From an uncultured Clostridia bacterium (GTDB taxonomy: Bacteria > Bacillota > Clostridia > UBA1381): a DNA stretch of 42,951 nucleotides. Shown here piece by piece: positions 1-7,335 of the stretch. The stretch's first letter is position 1. Every line of letters begins with the position of its first letter. The stretch covers positions 1 through 42,951 of the forward strand of contig CAKSQL010000025.1 in assembly GCA_934486735.1 (NCBI GenBank), read 5' to 3'. The notes beneath the pieces are model-generated. The model saw only the letters and a list, made by a program, of their open reading frames with translations. It was not told where the DNA came from and searched no databases. Both the position numbers and the translations under genes were made by a program.

Positions 1-290
1 CTTGCAAATGTTTCTGCATAAATCTTTTTAATTTTTTTCTAAAAAACTCTTGACTTTTTATTTGCAGGCTTGTCTTTCGCTTTGTTCACCTTTATCTTAA
101 CGCACTCTTTTTCTCTTTTCAAGATGTATTTTTGGCACTTGTGACACTTTCCGCCATATTACATGGTACACTTTTTGACTACAGGACACTTTTTTCCAAT
201 TATTAAATTTTTGTTGACTTTTTGTCCCTTTTAGGTGTATAATTGTCTCATAAGCAACTATAATAATACAAAAAAACCGGAGATTGGCTT
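1..290. other. Intergenic region upstream of the AraC-type regulator
   Basis: AT-rich, with no open frame that looks coding on either strand. Its right end carries the promoter of the next gene. The left part has several T-runs and a TTGACT-like hexamer near 50-55 without a convincing partner -10. I see nothing else in it. Confidence 0.6.
214..243 (+). promoter_or_regulatory. Sigma-A-type promoter of the AraC-type regulator gene
   Basis: TTGACT (214-219), an 18-bp spacer and a perfect TATAAT (238-243), about 48 bp before the start codon at 291. No operator-like palindrome is obvious around it. Confidence 0.6.
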
Positions 291-2555
291 ATGAAAAAGT
301 ATTTTAAAAAATTATTGACACATTTTAGGGAAAATTCATTCCTTAAGATCTATTTTTGGGTATGTGTGCCTATTTTGGTACTTATTGTGTGCGAAATGAT
401 AATTTATATCTTTAATTACAATACATACGTCGATATGATTACAGACAACTACCGCTACAGACTCGAAACCTTAAGCGCCGAAAACGATTCCTCGATATGC
501 AACATTGCCGACTCGCTTTTTATTCTTTCAACCAACGATGACTTTATGCAGCTGGTTGCGTCACCCGAGTATATTCTCATTTCGGCATCAAGCCCCGTTT
601 ACAGTACGGTGGAAAAATTGAATATGGTCAAAGAATCTTCCAAATTTATAGATGAAATATGCATCATGAAGCGCAATGCCGATAATACAACAATTTCTTA
701 TAATGTAGAAAGATCAGCAGACGCCTATTTCGGAAACGCTTATGTCTATTCGGGCTATGACACGAATTTTTGGCTTGATTACTCCCCGCCGCTTTCCGGA
801 ATCGATTATCTCGCCCCTACCACTGTCATAACAAAGGAAGAAAAGAAATTTGTTTATCCGATAGTTTTTTCAAAAATAGGCGAAAAAACTTTAAACAACA
901 ACTACATAATTGTAAATATAGACATAGGAAAAATAACGAATACCGTTGCGGATGAGGCTCTGACAACAAAAACCGATGTCGTTATGCTCCACAATGAAAG
1001 CGGAAAATACTACGATGCACGCAAAAATGATTACATGCAAATTGATGATGATTTTTACGACAAGATTATAAAATCATCAAACAATACTTTCTATTTCAAT
1101 GACCACGGAGCAAAATATGCGGTTTCACATTCGCCGAAAAACTCACCGTTCGGCTACAGCTACGCCATGACAGTGCCACGCTCCGAGCTTTTCTCCAGTC
1201 AGCTGAGCGTACTTCTGATAGCCTTTGTTCTGCTTATTCTGGCGCTTTTTGCCGTCTTTTTAAGCTCTAAAAAGCTATTTAAACCGTGGCAATCGCTTGA
1301 ATCGATGTTTTCGTCAAAAAAAGAATCGGAAAACACCGTTGATTTTGTGCGTTCCGCAGTTGAAAAAACAATCGAAAACAATTCGGAAATATCGGAAAAG
1401 CTGTCAAGTGCAATACCCTTTGTGCAGGAGAGGTATCTGATTGAACTGCTCCACTCGGGCGGCAGCGAAAACCTCGACAATGCGCCGATCTCTTTCCGCT
1501 ATCCGTATTTTGCGTCGGTCATAATCAAGCTGCGCAGAACCTCCAAGTTTTCACAGCTTTATTCCGATGACGGATATATCAACATACGCACCGGGATTTT
1601 TAATATTCTTGAGGCGATTTTCAATGAGAAGTACGACACATTTTTAATACTTAACGACAACGATACTCTCTATATGATTTTGAACACTGCTGCCCCGGAC
1701 GATGACGAAACCATTCTCGACATGCTGCATCGGTTTGAGGATTTGCTGAAATATGACCGCGACTATATCAGCGTGCATATCGGTTTCGGCGGCACAGCCA
1801 AGGGAATATCAGGGCTTAAAAGCTCGCACGCGGCGGCGGCAAATCTAATATCCGCACTGCCCGGTGTGAATGCACTTGATTCGTCCGATTCGGACGCTCC
1901 CGCACCGTCCGAGAATTACTCGCTTTCGATGGATAACGAAAACAAACTGTACAACTATCTTTTGGTGGGCAATGTCGGCGATGCCGAAAGCCTTATAAAA
2001 TCGATTTCAAACCGCGAAAAGGGCGCTGACAGACATATGCTTGTACAGCTTTACGTTCAGATTATACATGTAATAATGAAAGCGATGAAGTCGCTCAGAA
2101 TCCCGTTCACCGACGAGAGCAAGAGCGAAGTCGAAATGCTGTACGAAATCATGGCATGCGAGCCGCTTGAAATTTACGAGACAATTTTCCGACTGTTAAA
2201 GCGTGTCGAGGCGAAGAATACCGCTGCCGAAACGCATATAATGCCCGAAAAAATTCTCGAATATATCAACGAGCATTATACCGATGAACTGAGTTTGAAC
2301 TTTTTGGCGGATAAATTCAACATTTCGCCGTCGTACCTGTCCAAGATAATCAAAAAGCGGTGCGGCGTCGGCTTTGCAGGGTATATCGCGGCGCTGAGAA
2401 TTGACAACGCGAAAAAGCTTTTGTTGACAACAAATAAGACAATCACCGATATTTATACCGAGTCGGGATTTAATAACCGACGGACATTTATACGAACCTT
2501 TAAGGCATATGTCGGAGTTTCGCCGACAGAATTTAAAAAAACGGCAAAGGAATAA
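291..2555 (+). CDS. Membrane-anchored AraC-family transcriptional regulator
   Basis: 754 aa. The chain has a hydrophobic helix at about residues 18-42, a predicted extracellular sensor region at about 45-300, a second membrane helix at about 303-325, a cytoplasmic linker, and a C-terminal AraC double helix-turn-helix at about 650-750 (LSLNFLADKFNISPSYLSK and later GFNNRRTFIRTFK). This is the one-component, YesN-like architecture common in Clostridia and Paenibacillus, where such proteins usually control nearby carbohydrate-uptake genes. No sugar ABC transporter lies in the window, so its target may be to the left or elsewhere. The ATG follows a CGGAG motif. The ligand cannot be told from sequence. 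Confidence 0.88.
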   Translation: MKKYFKKLLTHFRENSFLKIYFWVCVPILVLIVCEMIIYIFNYNTYVDMITDNYRYRLETLSAENDSSICNIADSLFILSTNDDFMQLVASPEYILISASSPVYSTVEKLNMVKESSKFIDEICIMKRNADNTTISYNVERSADAYFGNAYVYSGYDTNFWLDYSPPLSGIDYLAPTTVITKEEKKFVYPIVFSKIGEKTLNNNYIIVNIDIGKITNTVADEALTTKTDVVMLHNESGKYYDARKNDYMQIDDDFYDKIIKSSNNTFYFNDHGAKYAVSHSPKNSPFGYSYAMTVPRSELFSSQLSVLLIAFVLLILALFAVFLSSKKLFKPWQSLESMFSSKKESENTVDFVRSAVEKTIENNSEISEKLSSAIPFVQERYLIELLHSGGSENLDNAPISFRYPYFASVIIKLRRTSKFSQLYSDDGYINIRTGIFNILEAIFNEKYDTFLILNDNDTLYMILNTAAPDDDETILDMLHRFEDLLKYDRDYISVHIGFGGTAKGISGLKSSHAAAANLISALPGVNALDSSDSDAPAPSENYSLSMDNENKLYNYLLVGNVGDAESLIKSISNREKGADRHMLVQLYVQIIHVIMKAMKSLRIPFTDESKSEVEMLYEIMACEPLEIYETIFRLLKRVEAKNTAAETHIMPEKILEYINEHYTDELSLNFLADKFNISPSYLSKIIKKRCGVGFAGYIAALRIDNAKKLLLTTNKTITDIYTESGFNNRRTFIRTFKAYVGVSPTEFKKTAKE

Positions 2556-2560
2556 ATTAA

Positions 2561-2590
2561 AGGAGCTTCACAATGAAGCTCCTGTTTTGT
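2561..2590 (+). terminator. Intrinsic terminator of the AraC-type regulator gene
   Basis: A perfect 10-bp stem (AGGAGCTTCA at 2561-2570 with TGAAGCTCCT at 2574-2583), a 3-nt loop and a following T-rich stretch (GTTTTGTTT), 5 bp after the stop codon. Confidence 0.8.
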
Positions 2591-2623
2591 TTCGGGAAAA
2601 ATATAAAAACGTCTCAGACAATA

Positions 2624-2730
2624 ACTCCCTCAGTCAGCTTGCAGCTGACAGCTCCCTCGGGAGAGGGAGCCTACAAGCCCTCCTCGGCGAGGAGGGTGGC
2701 ATTTTACAAAGGAAAATGTCGGGCGGAGTC
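2624..2730. repeat. Hairpin-array repeat (about 107 bp), copy 1
   Basis: Four hairpins in a row: GTCAGCT/AGCTGAC (2633-2649), GCTCCCTC/GAGGGAGC (2651-2670), CCCTCCTC/GAGGAGGG (2678-2696), then a weaker CATTTT/AAAATG stem. The same order of blocks recurs at 42607-42840, split by unrelated DNA. The short ATG-started frames across it are unlikely to be genes. It resembles the palindromic extragenic repeats seen in many gut Clostridia; its exact family name is unknown to me. Confidence 0.7.
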
Positions 2731-2797
2731 CTTTCGTTTTGCTCTATCAAGCAGTGACTCCCTCAGCAAGAAAGCATTACATACTTTATAATATTGC

Positions 2798-3484
2798 TTA
2801 AAATTCTTTTATAAATCTCTCAATAACCTTATGCGAATTTTCCGCCGCGATTCCCACAAATTCCGAATATTCCATATTCGACTCCTCTGTCAGCGAATCG
2901 GAAATCGAGCGCAGAACGCCGAACTCAACTCCGTTTACATAGCACACATGTCCGATTGACGCGCCCTCCATTTCGCACGCTACCGCTTTGAACGTCTTTG
3001 CTATTTTATCCTTTGCCGCGCGGCTGTCGACAAAAATATCCCCCGATGCAACAACTCCGGAGAAATTCTTAAGTCCGCTTTCGTCTGCCGCTTTTTTAAG
3101 CCCCTTAACCACTCGCTCCGAACATGGAATTTCCACAATATTAAGTCCGGAGATAAGTCCCCTCGGGTCTCCGAAAGCGGTCGTGTTCATATCATGCTGA
3201 ACCACCTTATCGGCAATCACAATATCGGCGATTCCAAGCTTGTCCGAGAGGGCCCCGGCAACGCCCGAGTTGATTATCACATCCGGGTTATAGCTCAAAA
3301 TCATCGCCTCTGCCGCAATTGCGGCAAAGACCTTGCCTACACTGCAGACTGCCACAACAACGTCCTTATCATGGATTTTTCCGCTCACAAACTCAACATC
3401 GCTTATCTTCCTCACCCGAGCGCCATCCATCATCTTTTTGAGCGCGTCAACCTCGACATCCATTGCTCCTATTATACCTATCAT
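2798..3484 (-). CDS. mtnN: 5'-methylthioadenosine/S-adenosylhomocysteine nucleosidase
   Basis: 228 aa from the start chosen at MIGIIGAMDVEV, which is the usual N-terminus of the family. The frame stays open upstream to 3586, but that extension is not family-like. Hydrolyses S-adenosylhomocysteine to adenine and S-ribosylhomocysteine, and methylthioadenosine to adenine and methylthioribose. Visible features are the glycine/glutamate start motif, GVAGALSDKLG, and the active-site segment MEGASIGHVCY followed by RSISD with the catalytic Asp. It lies directly downstream of luxS, which uses its product, so the pair forms a two-step SAH recycling unit. Confidence 0.93.
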   Translation of the reverse strand: MIGIIGAMDVEVDALKKMMDGARVRKISDVEFVSGKIHDKDVVVAVCSVGKVFAAIAAEAMILSYNPDVIINSGVAGALSDKLGIADIVIADKVVQHDMNTTAFGDPRGLISGLNIVEIPCSERVVKGLKKAADESGLKNFSGVVASGDIFVDSRAAKDKIAKTFKAVACEMEGASIGHVCYVNGVEFGVLRSISDSLTEESNMEYSEFVGIAAENSHKVIERFIKEF

Positions 3485-3596
3485 ATTTTCACTCTTTTCA
3501 TTATATTTTCGCACGCTGCATCGCCGCAGAAATTTTCCCGATTTATCAGCATGCGCCGCGATCACTCTTTTCGCCACTCGGCACATCTTTTATTTT

Positions 3597-4049
3597 CTAT
3601 CCGTAAAATCTTACCGCGCCGTCGTTTTCCAACACTTCGAGATACATTTGTGCCTCTTTTTTTGCCGCATCGAGCGATAAACTTCTGTAGTTTCCGCACT
3701 CAATTGCAGACGCTCCGAAAACCGCACCGGTATGCTCGGTAATTTTCTTTGTAACTTCCTTAATTATAGCAGCCGTCTCAGCATCATCCGAATCCCTCAC
3801 CAAAAGATAAAATCCCGTCTGACATCCCATTGGACCGAAATATATCACTCTGTCCTTTATTTTGGAATTTCTGACATAGGTTGCAAACAAATGCTCAAAG
3901 GTGTGCATGGTCGAGTTGTCCATGTAATCACCTGCGTTCGGCTTTCTTGTACGCATGTCGTATGTTGTGATGTCGCCGTCGATGCGCGCCTTGTATATCC
4001 CCGGCACAATTTTTGTGTGGTCGGCGCAAAAGCTTGATATTCTTTTCAT
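3597..4049 (-). CDS. luxS: S-ribosylhomocysteine lyase (autoinducer-2 synthase)
   Basis: 150 aa, normal length. Splits S-ribosylhomocysteine into homocysteine and DPD, the precursor of autoinducer-2. The metal-binding HxxEH motif is visible (HTFEHLFATYVRN, about residues 48-60), with the catalytic Cys in GPMGCQTGFYL and the late Cys in ECGNY. It starts at ATG 4049 after a GGGAGG ribosome site. mtnN follows 112 bp downstream on the same strand, so both steps from SAH are likely co-transcribed. Whether AI-2 acts as a signal here cannot be told; no Lsr-type uptake genes are in the window. Confidence 0.96.
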   Translation of the reverse strand: MKRISSFCADHTKIVPGIYKARIDGDITTYDMRTRKPNAGDYMDNSTMHTFEHLFATYVRNSKIKDRVIYFGPMGCQTGFYLLVRDSDDAETAAIIKEVTKKITEHTGAVFGASAIECGNYRSLSLDAAKKEAQMYLEVLENDGAVRFYG

Positions 4050-4075
4050 ATTGATCGTCCTCCCGTCTCACTCAT

Positions 4076-4104
4076 AGTATAACATATTTTTCATATAAAA
4101 TCAA
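4076..4104 (-). promoter_or_regulatory. Sigma-A-type promoter of luxS-mtnN
   Basis: On the minus strand: TTGATT (4104-4099), 17-bp spacer, TATACT (4081-4076), then 26 bp to the start codon. The -35 lies only 3 bp from the TA that flanks the MITE at 4110, so the element sits immediately upstream of this promoter. Confidence 0.65.
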
Positions 4105-4109
4105 CCTTA

Positions 4110-4280
4110 GCCGAAAAAAAGTAATTCAAATTCCGATTTTGAGCCGTAATTTTGAGAGAGTGAATTTTTGATTTCACAAGGCAAAAACGGAGGTAATCCT
4201 GCCGGATTGCCGAGTATTTTAACGCAGTGAAAGCGGAAATTCACCTATCAAAATCGGAGTTCGGATTACTTTTTTTCGGC
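4110..4280. mobile_element. MITE, 171 bp, TA-flanked, about 31-bp terminal inverted repeats (copy 1)
   Basis: The left end GCCGAAAAAAAGTAATTCAA and the right end, read on the other strand, GCCGAAAAAAAGTAATCCGA match over about 31 bp with few differences. TA dinucleotides flank both ends (4108-4109 and 4281-4282), as expected for target duplications of IS630/Tc1-mariner transposases. It has no coding capacity, so it would have to be moved in trans. A second, longer copy lies at 17732-18005 in the opposite orientation. It separates luxS from the divergent BofC-like gene. Confidence 0.8.
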
Positions 4281-4283
4281 TAT

Positions 4284-4313
4284 GCATATTTTTTCCTTTT
4301 TTCGTCCATACTA
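4284..4313 (+). promoter_or_regulatory. Sigma-G-type (forespore) promoter
   Basis: GCATA (4284-4288), an 18-bp spacer and CATACTA (4307-4313) fit the Bacillus sigma-G consensus (GHATR, about 18 bp, CATNHTA) closely. It lies 31 bp before the BofC-like gene, whose Bacillus counterpart is made in the forespore. The -35 begins right after the MITE's flanking TA. Confidence 0.7.
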
Positions 4314-4344
4314 CTAAAAAACTCTGAAAGGAACGATATATAAT

Positions 4345-4731
4345 ATGAAACAAAAATTTTCACTTTTTGCCGCATCCGCTGTTATTTTGAGCGCACTTGC
4401 CATTTTTGCCGCGTACAATCTTACACGCCGTGAGGAATCCGCAAGCCTGCCCTCCCCCACCGAAGAAAGCGTTGAAATCTACCGCCCGGTCATAACCGCC
4501 GAGCCTGAACCGTCGCCCACCGCCGCGCCCGAGCCGATTTTTTACTATCTCCAATCGGAGGACGATGCGCTTGTGCTATACGAAATCGACGGCGAACTTC
4601 AAAAAGAGATAAAACGTGTAAATTTCAGTCCCGACATGCTCCCCTCGGAGGATCGGGAACTTTTGAAGAACGGAATCAAGGCTTTTACCCTGGAGGAGGG
4701 CGTTGAAATTATGGAAAACTTCATAAGCTGA
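4345..4731 (+). CDS. Membrane-anchored or secreted protein with a BofC C-terminal-like domain
   Basis: 128 aa. An N-terminal hydrophobic segment (about residues 6-24) acts as signal or anchor. A Pro/Glu-rich spacer (about 35-65) follows, then about 60 residues (YYLQSEDDALVLYEID through ENFIS) that resemble the C-terminal domain of BofC, an intermembrane-space regulator of pro-sigma-K processing in Bacillus. The final LPSEDRELLKNGI-type segment is typical of that domain. The start ATG has an AAAGGAACG ribosome site. The sigma-G-type promoter upstream supports a forespore role. The identity rests on recalled motif likeness, and the N-terminal BofC domain is absent. Confidence 0.62.
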   Translation: MKQKFSLFAASAVILSALAIFAAYNLTRREESASLPSPTEESVEIYRPVITAEPEPSPTAAPEPIFYYLQSEDDALVLYEIDGELQKEIKRVNFSPDMLPSEDRELLKNGIKAFTLEEGVEIMENFIS

Positions 4732-4832
4732 GCCTACAATTCCAAAATTTTAAAAAACAACAAAAAAGCAAGAAAATAAGCGCATTTTAAAGCATATTAA
4801 ATATATTTTCATTTTTTAGGGATATCTTCCGC

Positions 4833-4860
4833 TTGCATATAATTCAAAAATGACTATAAT
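4833..4860 (+). promoter_or_regulatory. Sigma-A promoter of groES-groEL
   Basis: TTGCAT (4833-4838), 16-bp spacer, TATAAT (4855-4860). The expected start of transcription falls at the left edge of the CIRCE operator. Confidence 0.8.
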
Positions 4861-4868
4861 TAGTATTG

Positions 4869-4895
4869 TTAGCACTCGATAGGTGTGAGTGCTGA
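4869..4895 (+). promoter_or_regulatory. CIRCE operator (HrcA binding site)
   Basis: TTAGCACTC, 9-bp spacer, GAGTGCTGA. It matches the CIRCE consensus TTAGCACTC-N9-GAGTGCTAA with one change in the right arm. It covers the start of transcription, so the HrcA repressor would block groESL until heat stress. hrcA itself is not in the window. Confidence 0.95.
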
Positions 4896-4965
4896 CAATC
4901 AATCGGGCAATGAAAAATCAACTTGACAATTGCCCATGATAATCGGTTTTAAGGAGGATTTATTT

Positions 4966-5250
4966 ATGAATATCAAACCATTGGCAGACAGAGTTGTAAT
5001 AAAAATGCTTGAGGCTGAGGAAACAACCAAGAGCGGAATCATATTGGCAAGTGCAGCAAAGGAAAAGCCGCAGGTAGCGGAAGTTGTTGCCGTGGGTCCG
5101 GGCGGCGTTGTTGACGGAAATAATATTGTTATGGAAGTTGCGGTAGGCGACAAGGTACTTATTTCGAAGTACGCCGGCACAGAAGTTAAGGTTGACGGTG
5201 AGGAATATATGATAGTTCGTCAATCCGACATCTTGGCAAAGGTTTTATAA
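4966..5250 (+). CDS. groES: Co-chaperonin GroES (Hsp10)
   Basis: 94 aa, normal length. Forms the heptameric lid of GroEL. The N-terminus MNIKPLADRVVIK is typical, followed by the mobile loop (about residues 17-33, ETTKSGIILAS) and the conserved tail YMIVRQSDILAKV. The start is at 4966 after an AAGGAGG site 9 bp away. A frame extending back to 4930 is excluded by family length. First gene of the CIRCE-controlled operon. Confidence 0.97.
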   Translation: MNIKPLADRVVIKMLEAEETTKSGIILASAAKEKPQVAEVVAVGPGGVVDGNNIVMEVAVGDKVLISKYAGTEVKVDGEEYMIVRQSDILAKVL

Positions 5251-5283
5251 TAGAGATTTGATAAGGAAAGGATTGATTTTATT

Positions 5284-6912
5284 ATGGCAAAACAGATTTT
5301 ATTCGGAGAAGAAGCAAGACGCGCTCTGCAAAGCGGTATCGACCAGCTTGCGGACACTGTTAAAATTACATTGGGTCCTAAAGGCAGAAATGTTGTTCTG
5401 GACAAAAAATTCGGCGCACCGTTAATCACAAACGACGGTGTTACAATCGCAAAGGAAATTGAGCTGGAGGACGCCTTTGAGAACATGGGCGCACAGCTGG
5501 TTAAAGAAGTTGCAACAAAGACAAACGATGTTGCAGGTGACGGTACAACCACAGCTACCCTGCTTGCTCAGGCATTGGTTAGAGAGGGCGCTAAAAACGT
5601 TGCTGCCGGCGCAAATCCGATGGTTGTAAGAAAAGGTATTCAGAAAGCTGTTGACACAGCCGTTGATGAGCTTTTAAAGACTGCAAGAAAGGTTGCAGGC
5701 AAGGACGACATCGCAAGAGTTGCCGCAGTTTCGGCAGCCAACGATGAAATCGGCAAGCTGATTGCCGAGGCTATGGAAAAGGTAACAAGTGACGGAGTTA
5801 TCACAGTTGAAGAATCAAAAACTGCCGAGACATATTCCGAAATTGTTGAGGGTATGCAGTTCGACAGAGGTTATATCACACCGTACATGGTAACTGACAC
5901 TGACAAGATGGAAGCCGTTTTGGACGATGCTTACATTCTTATCACAGACAAGAAAATCTCTAACATCCAGGAAATCCTGCCGCTTTTGGAGCAGGTTGTT
6001 CAATCCGGCAAAAAGATGATGATTATCGCCGAGGATGTTGAGGGCGAGGCTCTGTCAACATTAATCGTAAACAAGCTGCGCGGCACATTCGTATGTGTTC
6101 CTGTCAAGGCTCCCGGATTTGGCGACAGAAGAAAAGAAATGCTCCGCGATATCGCTATCTTGACAGGCGGCGAGGTAATTTCCGAGGAATTGGGTCTTGA
6201 ACTTAAAGAAACTCAGATTTCACAGCTGGGTCGTGCAAGACAGGTTAAGATTCAGAAAGAGAACACCATTATCGTCGGCGGTGCGGGCGATGCGGACGCT
6301 ATCAAGGCTCGTGTTCAGCAGATCAGAAACGAAATTGAAAATACAACTTCCGATTTCGATCGCGAAAAGCTCCAGGAACGTTTGGCAAAACTCGCAGGCG
6401 GCGTAGCTGTTATCAAGGTTGGTGCTGCAACAGAGACAGAAATGAAAGAAATGAAGATGAGAATTGAAGACGCTCTGGCAGCTACAAAGGCAGCTGTTGA
6501 AGAAGGTATCATCGCAGGCGGCGGCACAAGCTTTATCAATGTAATTCCTAAGGTTGAGGAGTTGTTAAAGGACGCTGAGGGCGACGAAAAGACAGGTATT
6601 CAGATTGTTATCAAAGCATTGGAAGAGCCGGTTAAGCAAATCGCAAAGAATGCCGGTTTGGAAGGCTCTGTTATAGTTGACAAGGTTATGGGATGCGAGC
6701 CGGGAGTCGGCTACAACGCTCTGACCGAGGAATATGTCGACATGATTTCGGCAGGTATTGTTGACCCTGTAAAGGTAACAAGAAGCGCATTGCAGAACGC
6801 TGCAAGCGTTGCGGCAATGGTTCTTACAACAGAGAGCCTTGTTGCCGACAAGCCCGAACCGAAACCGGCTGCTCCGGCAATGGATCCGGGCGCTATGGGC
6901 GGCATGTATTAA
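5284..6912 (+). CDS. groEL: Chaperonin GroEL (Hsp60)
   Basis: 542 aa, full length. ATP-driven folding chamber in the cytoplasm. Visible are TLGPKGRNVVLDKKFG near residues 30-45, the ATPase motif GDGTTTATLLAQA (about 86-98), and the Gly/Met C-terminal tail ending PGAMGGMY. It lies 33 bp after groES in the same operon. A single copy in this window. Codon use here is less GC-rich at third positions than in neighbouring metabolic genes, which fits a highly expressed gene. Confidence 0.98.
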   Translation: MAKQILFGEEARRALQSGIDQLADTVKITLGPKGRNVVLDKKFGAPLITNDGVTIAKEIELEDAFENMGAQLVKEVATKTNDVAGDGTTTATLLAQALVREGAKNVAAGANPMVVRKGIQKAVDTAVDELLKTARKVAGKDDIARVAAVSAANDEIGKLIAEAMEKVTSDGVITVEESKTAETYSEIVEGMQFDRGYITPYMVTDTDKMEAVLDDAYILITDKKISNIQEILPLLEQVVQSGKKMMIIAEDVEGEALSTLIVNKLRGTFVCVPVKAPGFGDRRKEMLRDIAILTGGEVISEELGLELKETQISQLGRARQVKIQKENTIIVGGAGDADAIKARVQQIRNEIENTTSDFDREKLQERLAKLAGGVAVIKVGAATETEMKEMKMRIEDALAATKAAVEEGIIAGGGTSFINVIPKVEELLKDAEGDEKTGIQIVIKALEEPVKQIAKNAGLEGSVIVDKVMGCEPGVGYNALTEEYVDMISAGIVDPVKVTRSALQNAASVAAMVLTTESLVADKPEPKPAAPAMDPGAMGGMY

Positions 6913-6972
6913 TTCGCTCGCTTGTACGAAGATTCGCAATCGGGGGTTTAGAAGATGCCCCCTTTTGCGAAA

Positions 6973-7010
6973 CGGGTATCTTGCAAATTGCATGATACCC
7001 GCTTTTTTAT
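6973..7010 (+). terminator. Intrinsic terminator of groESL
   Basis: CGGGTATC (6973-6980) pairs with GATACCCG (6994-7001). The inner bases also pair (TGCAA/TTGCA), and a run of six T follows. Confidence 0.88.
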
Positions 7011-7286
7011 TACTTTTTTTACATACGAAATTGCACAAATAAATTTCTTGCAATAAGATTCCGCTTTATTCCCCGTCCCCCGAACAATACTTTTTGACAA
7101 AAAACAACATTTTATTACGTAAAAAACTCAAAAACAAGTTTCTTAACTACATTTTAAGCCACATATTTTTTGAAAAAGCATGTAAAAACAATTCCGGCTT
7201 TTCTTTCGCAAGCAGTATTCAAATTCCAAAGCACCCCTCCCCATTCAAAGTATTTGAAATTTAAAGCATCCATCATATTCACACAC

Positions 7287-7325
7287 AAAAAACCGTTCCC
7301 ATTGATTTTTGGGGAACGGTTTTTG
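7287..7325 (-). terminator. Bidirectional terminator after hydA
   Basis: A perfect 9-bp stem ACCGTTCCC/GGGAACGGT (7292-7300 and 7312-7320) with A-runs on the left and T-runs on the right. It can therefore stop transcription from both sides. It lies 11 bp after the hydA stop. The roughly 270 bp between this and the groEL terminator are AT-rich and show no gene. Confidence 0.85.
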
Positions 7326-7335
7326 TATTATTTCT

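Noticed and set aside
2509..2791. Plus-strand ORFs after the AraC-type gene (82 and 72 codons)
   Set aside because: They run through the terminator and the hairpin repeat and have no family likeness.
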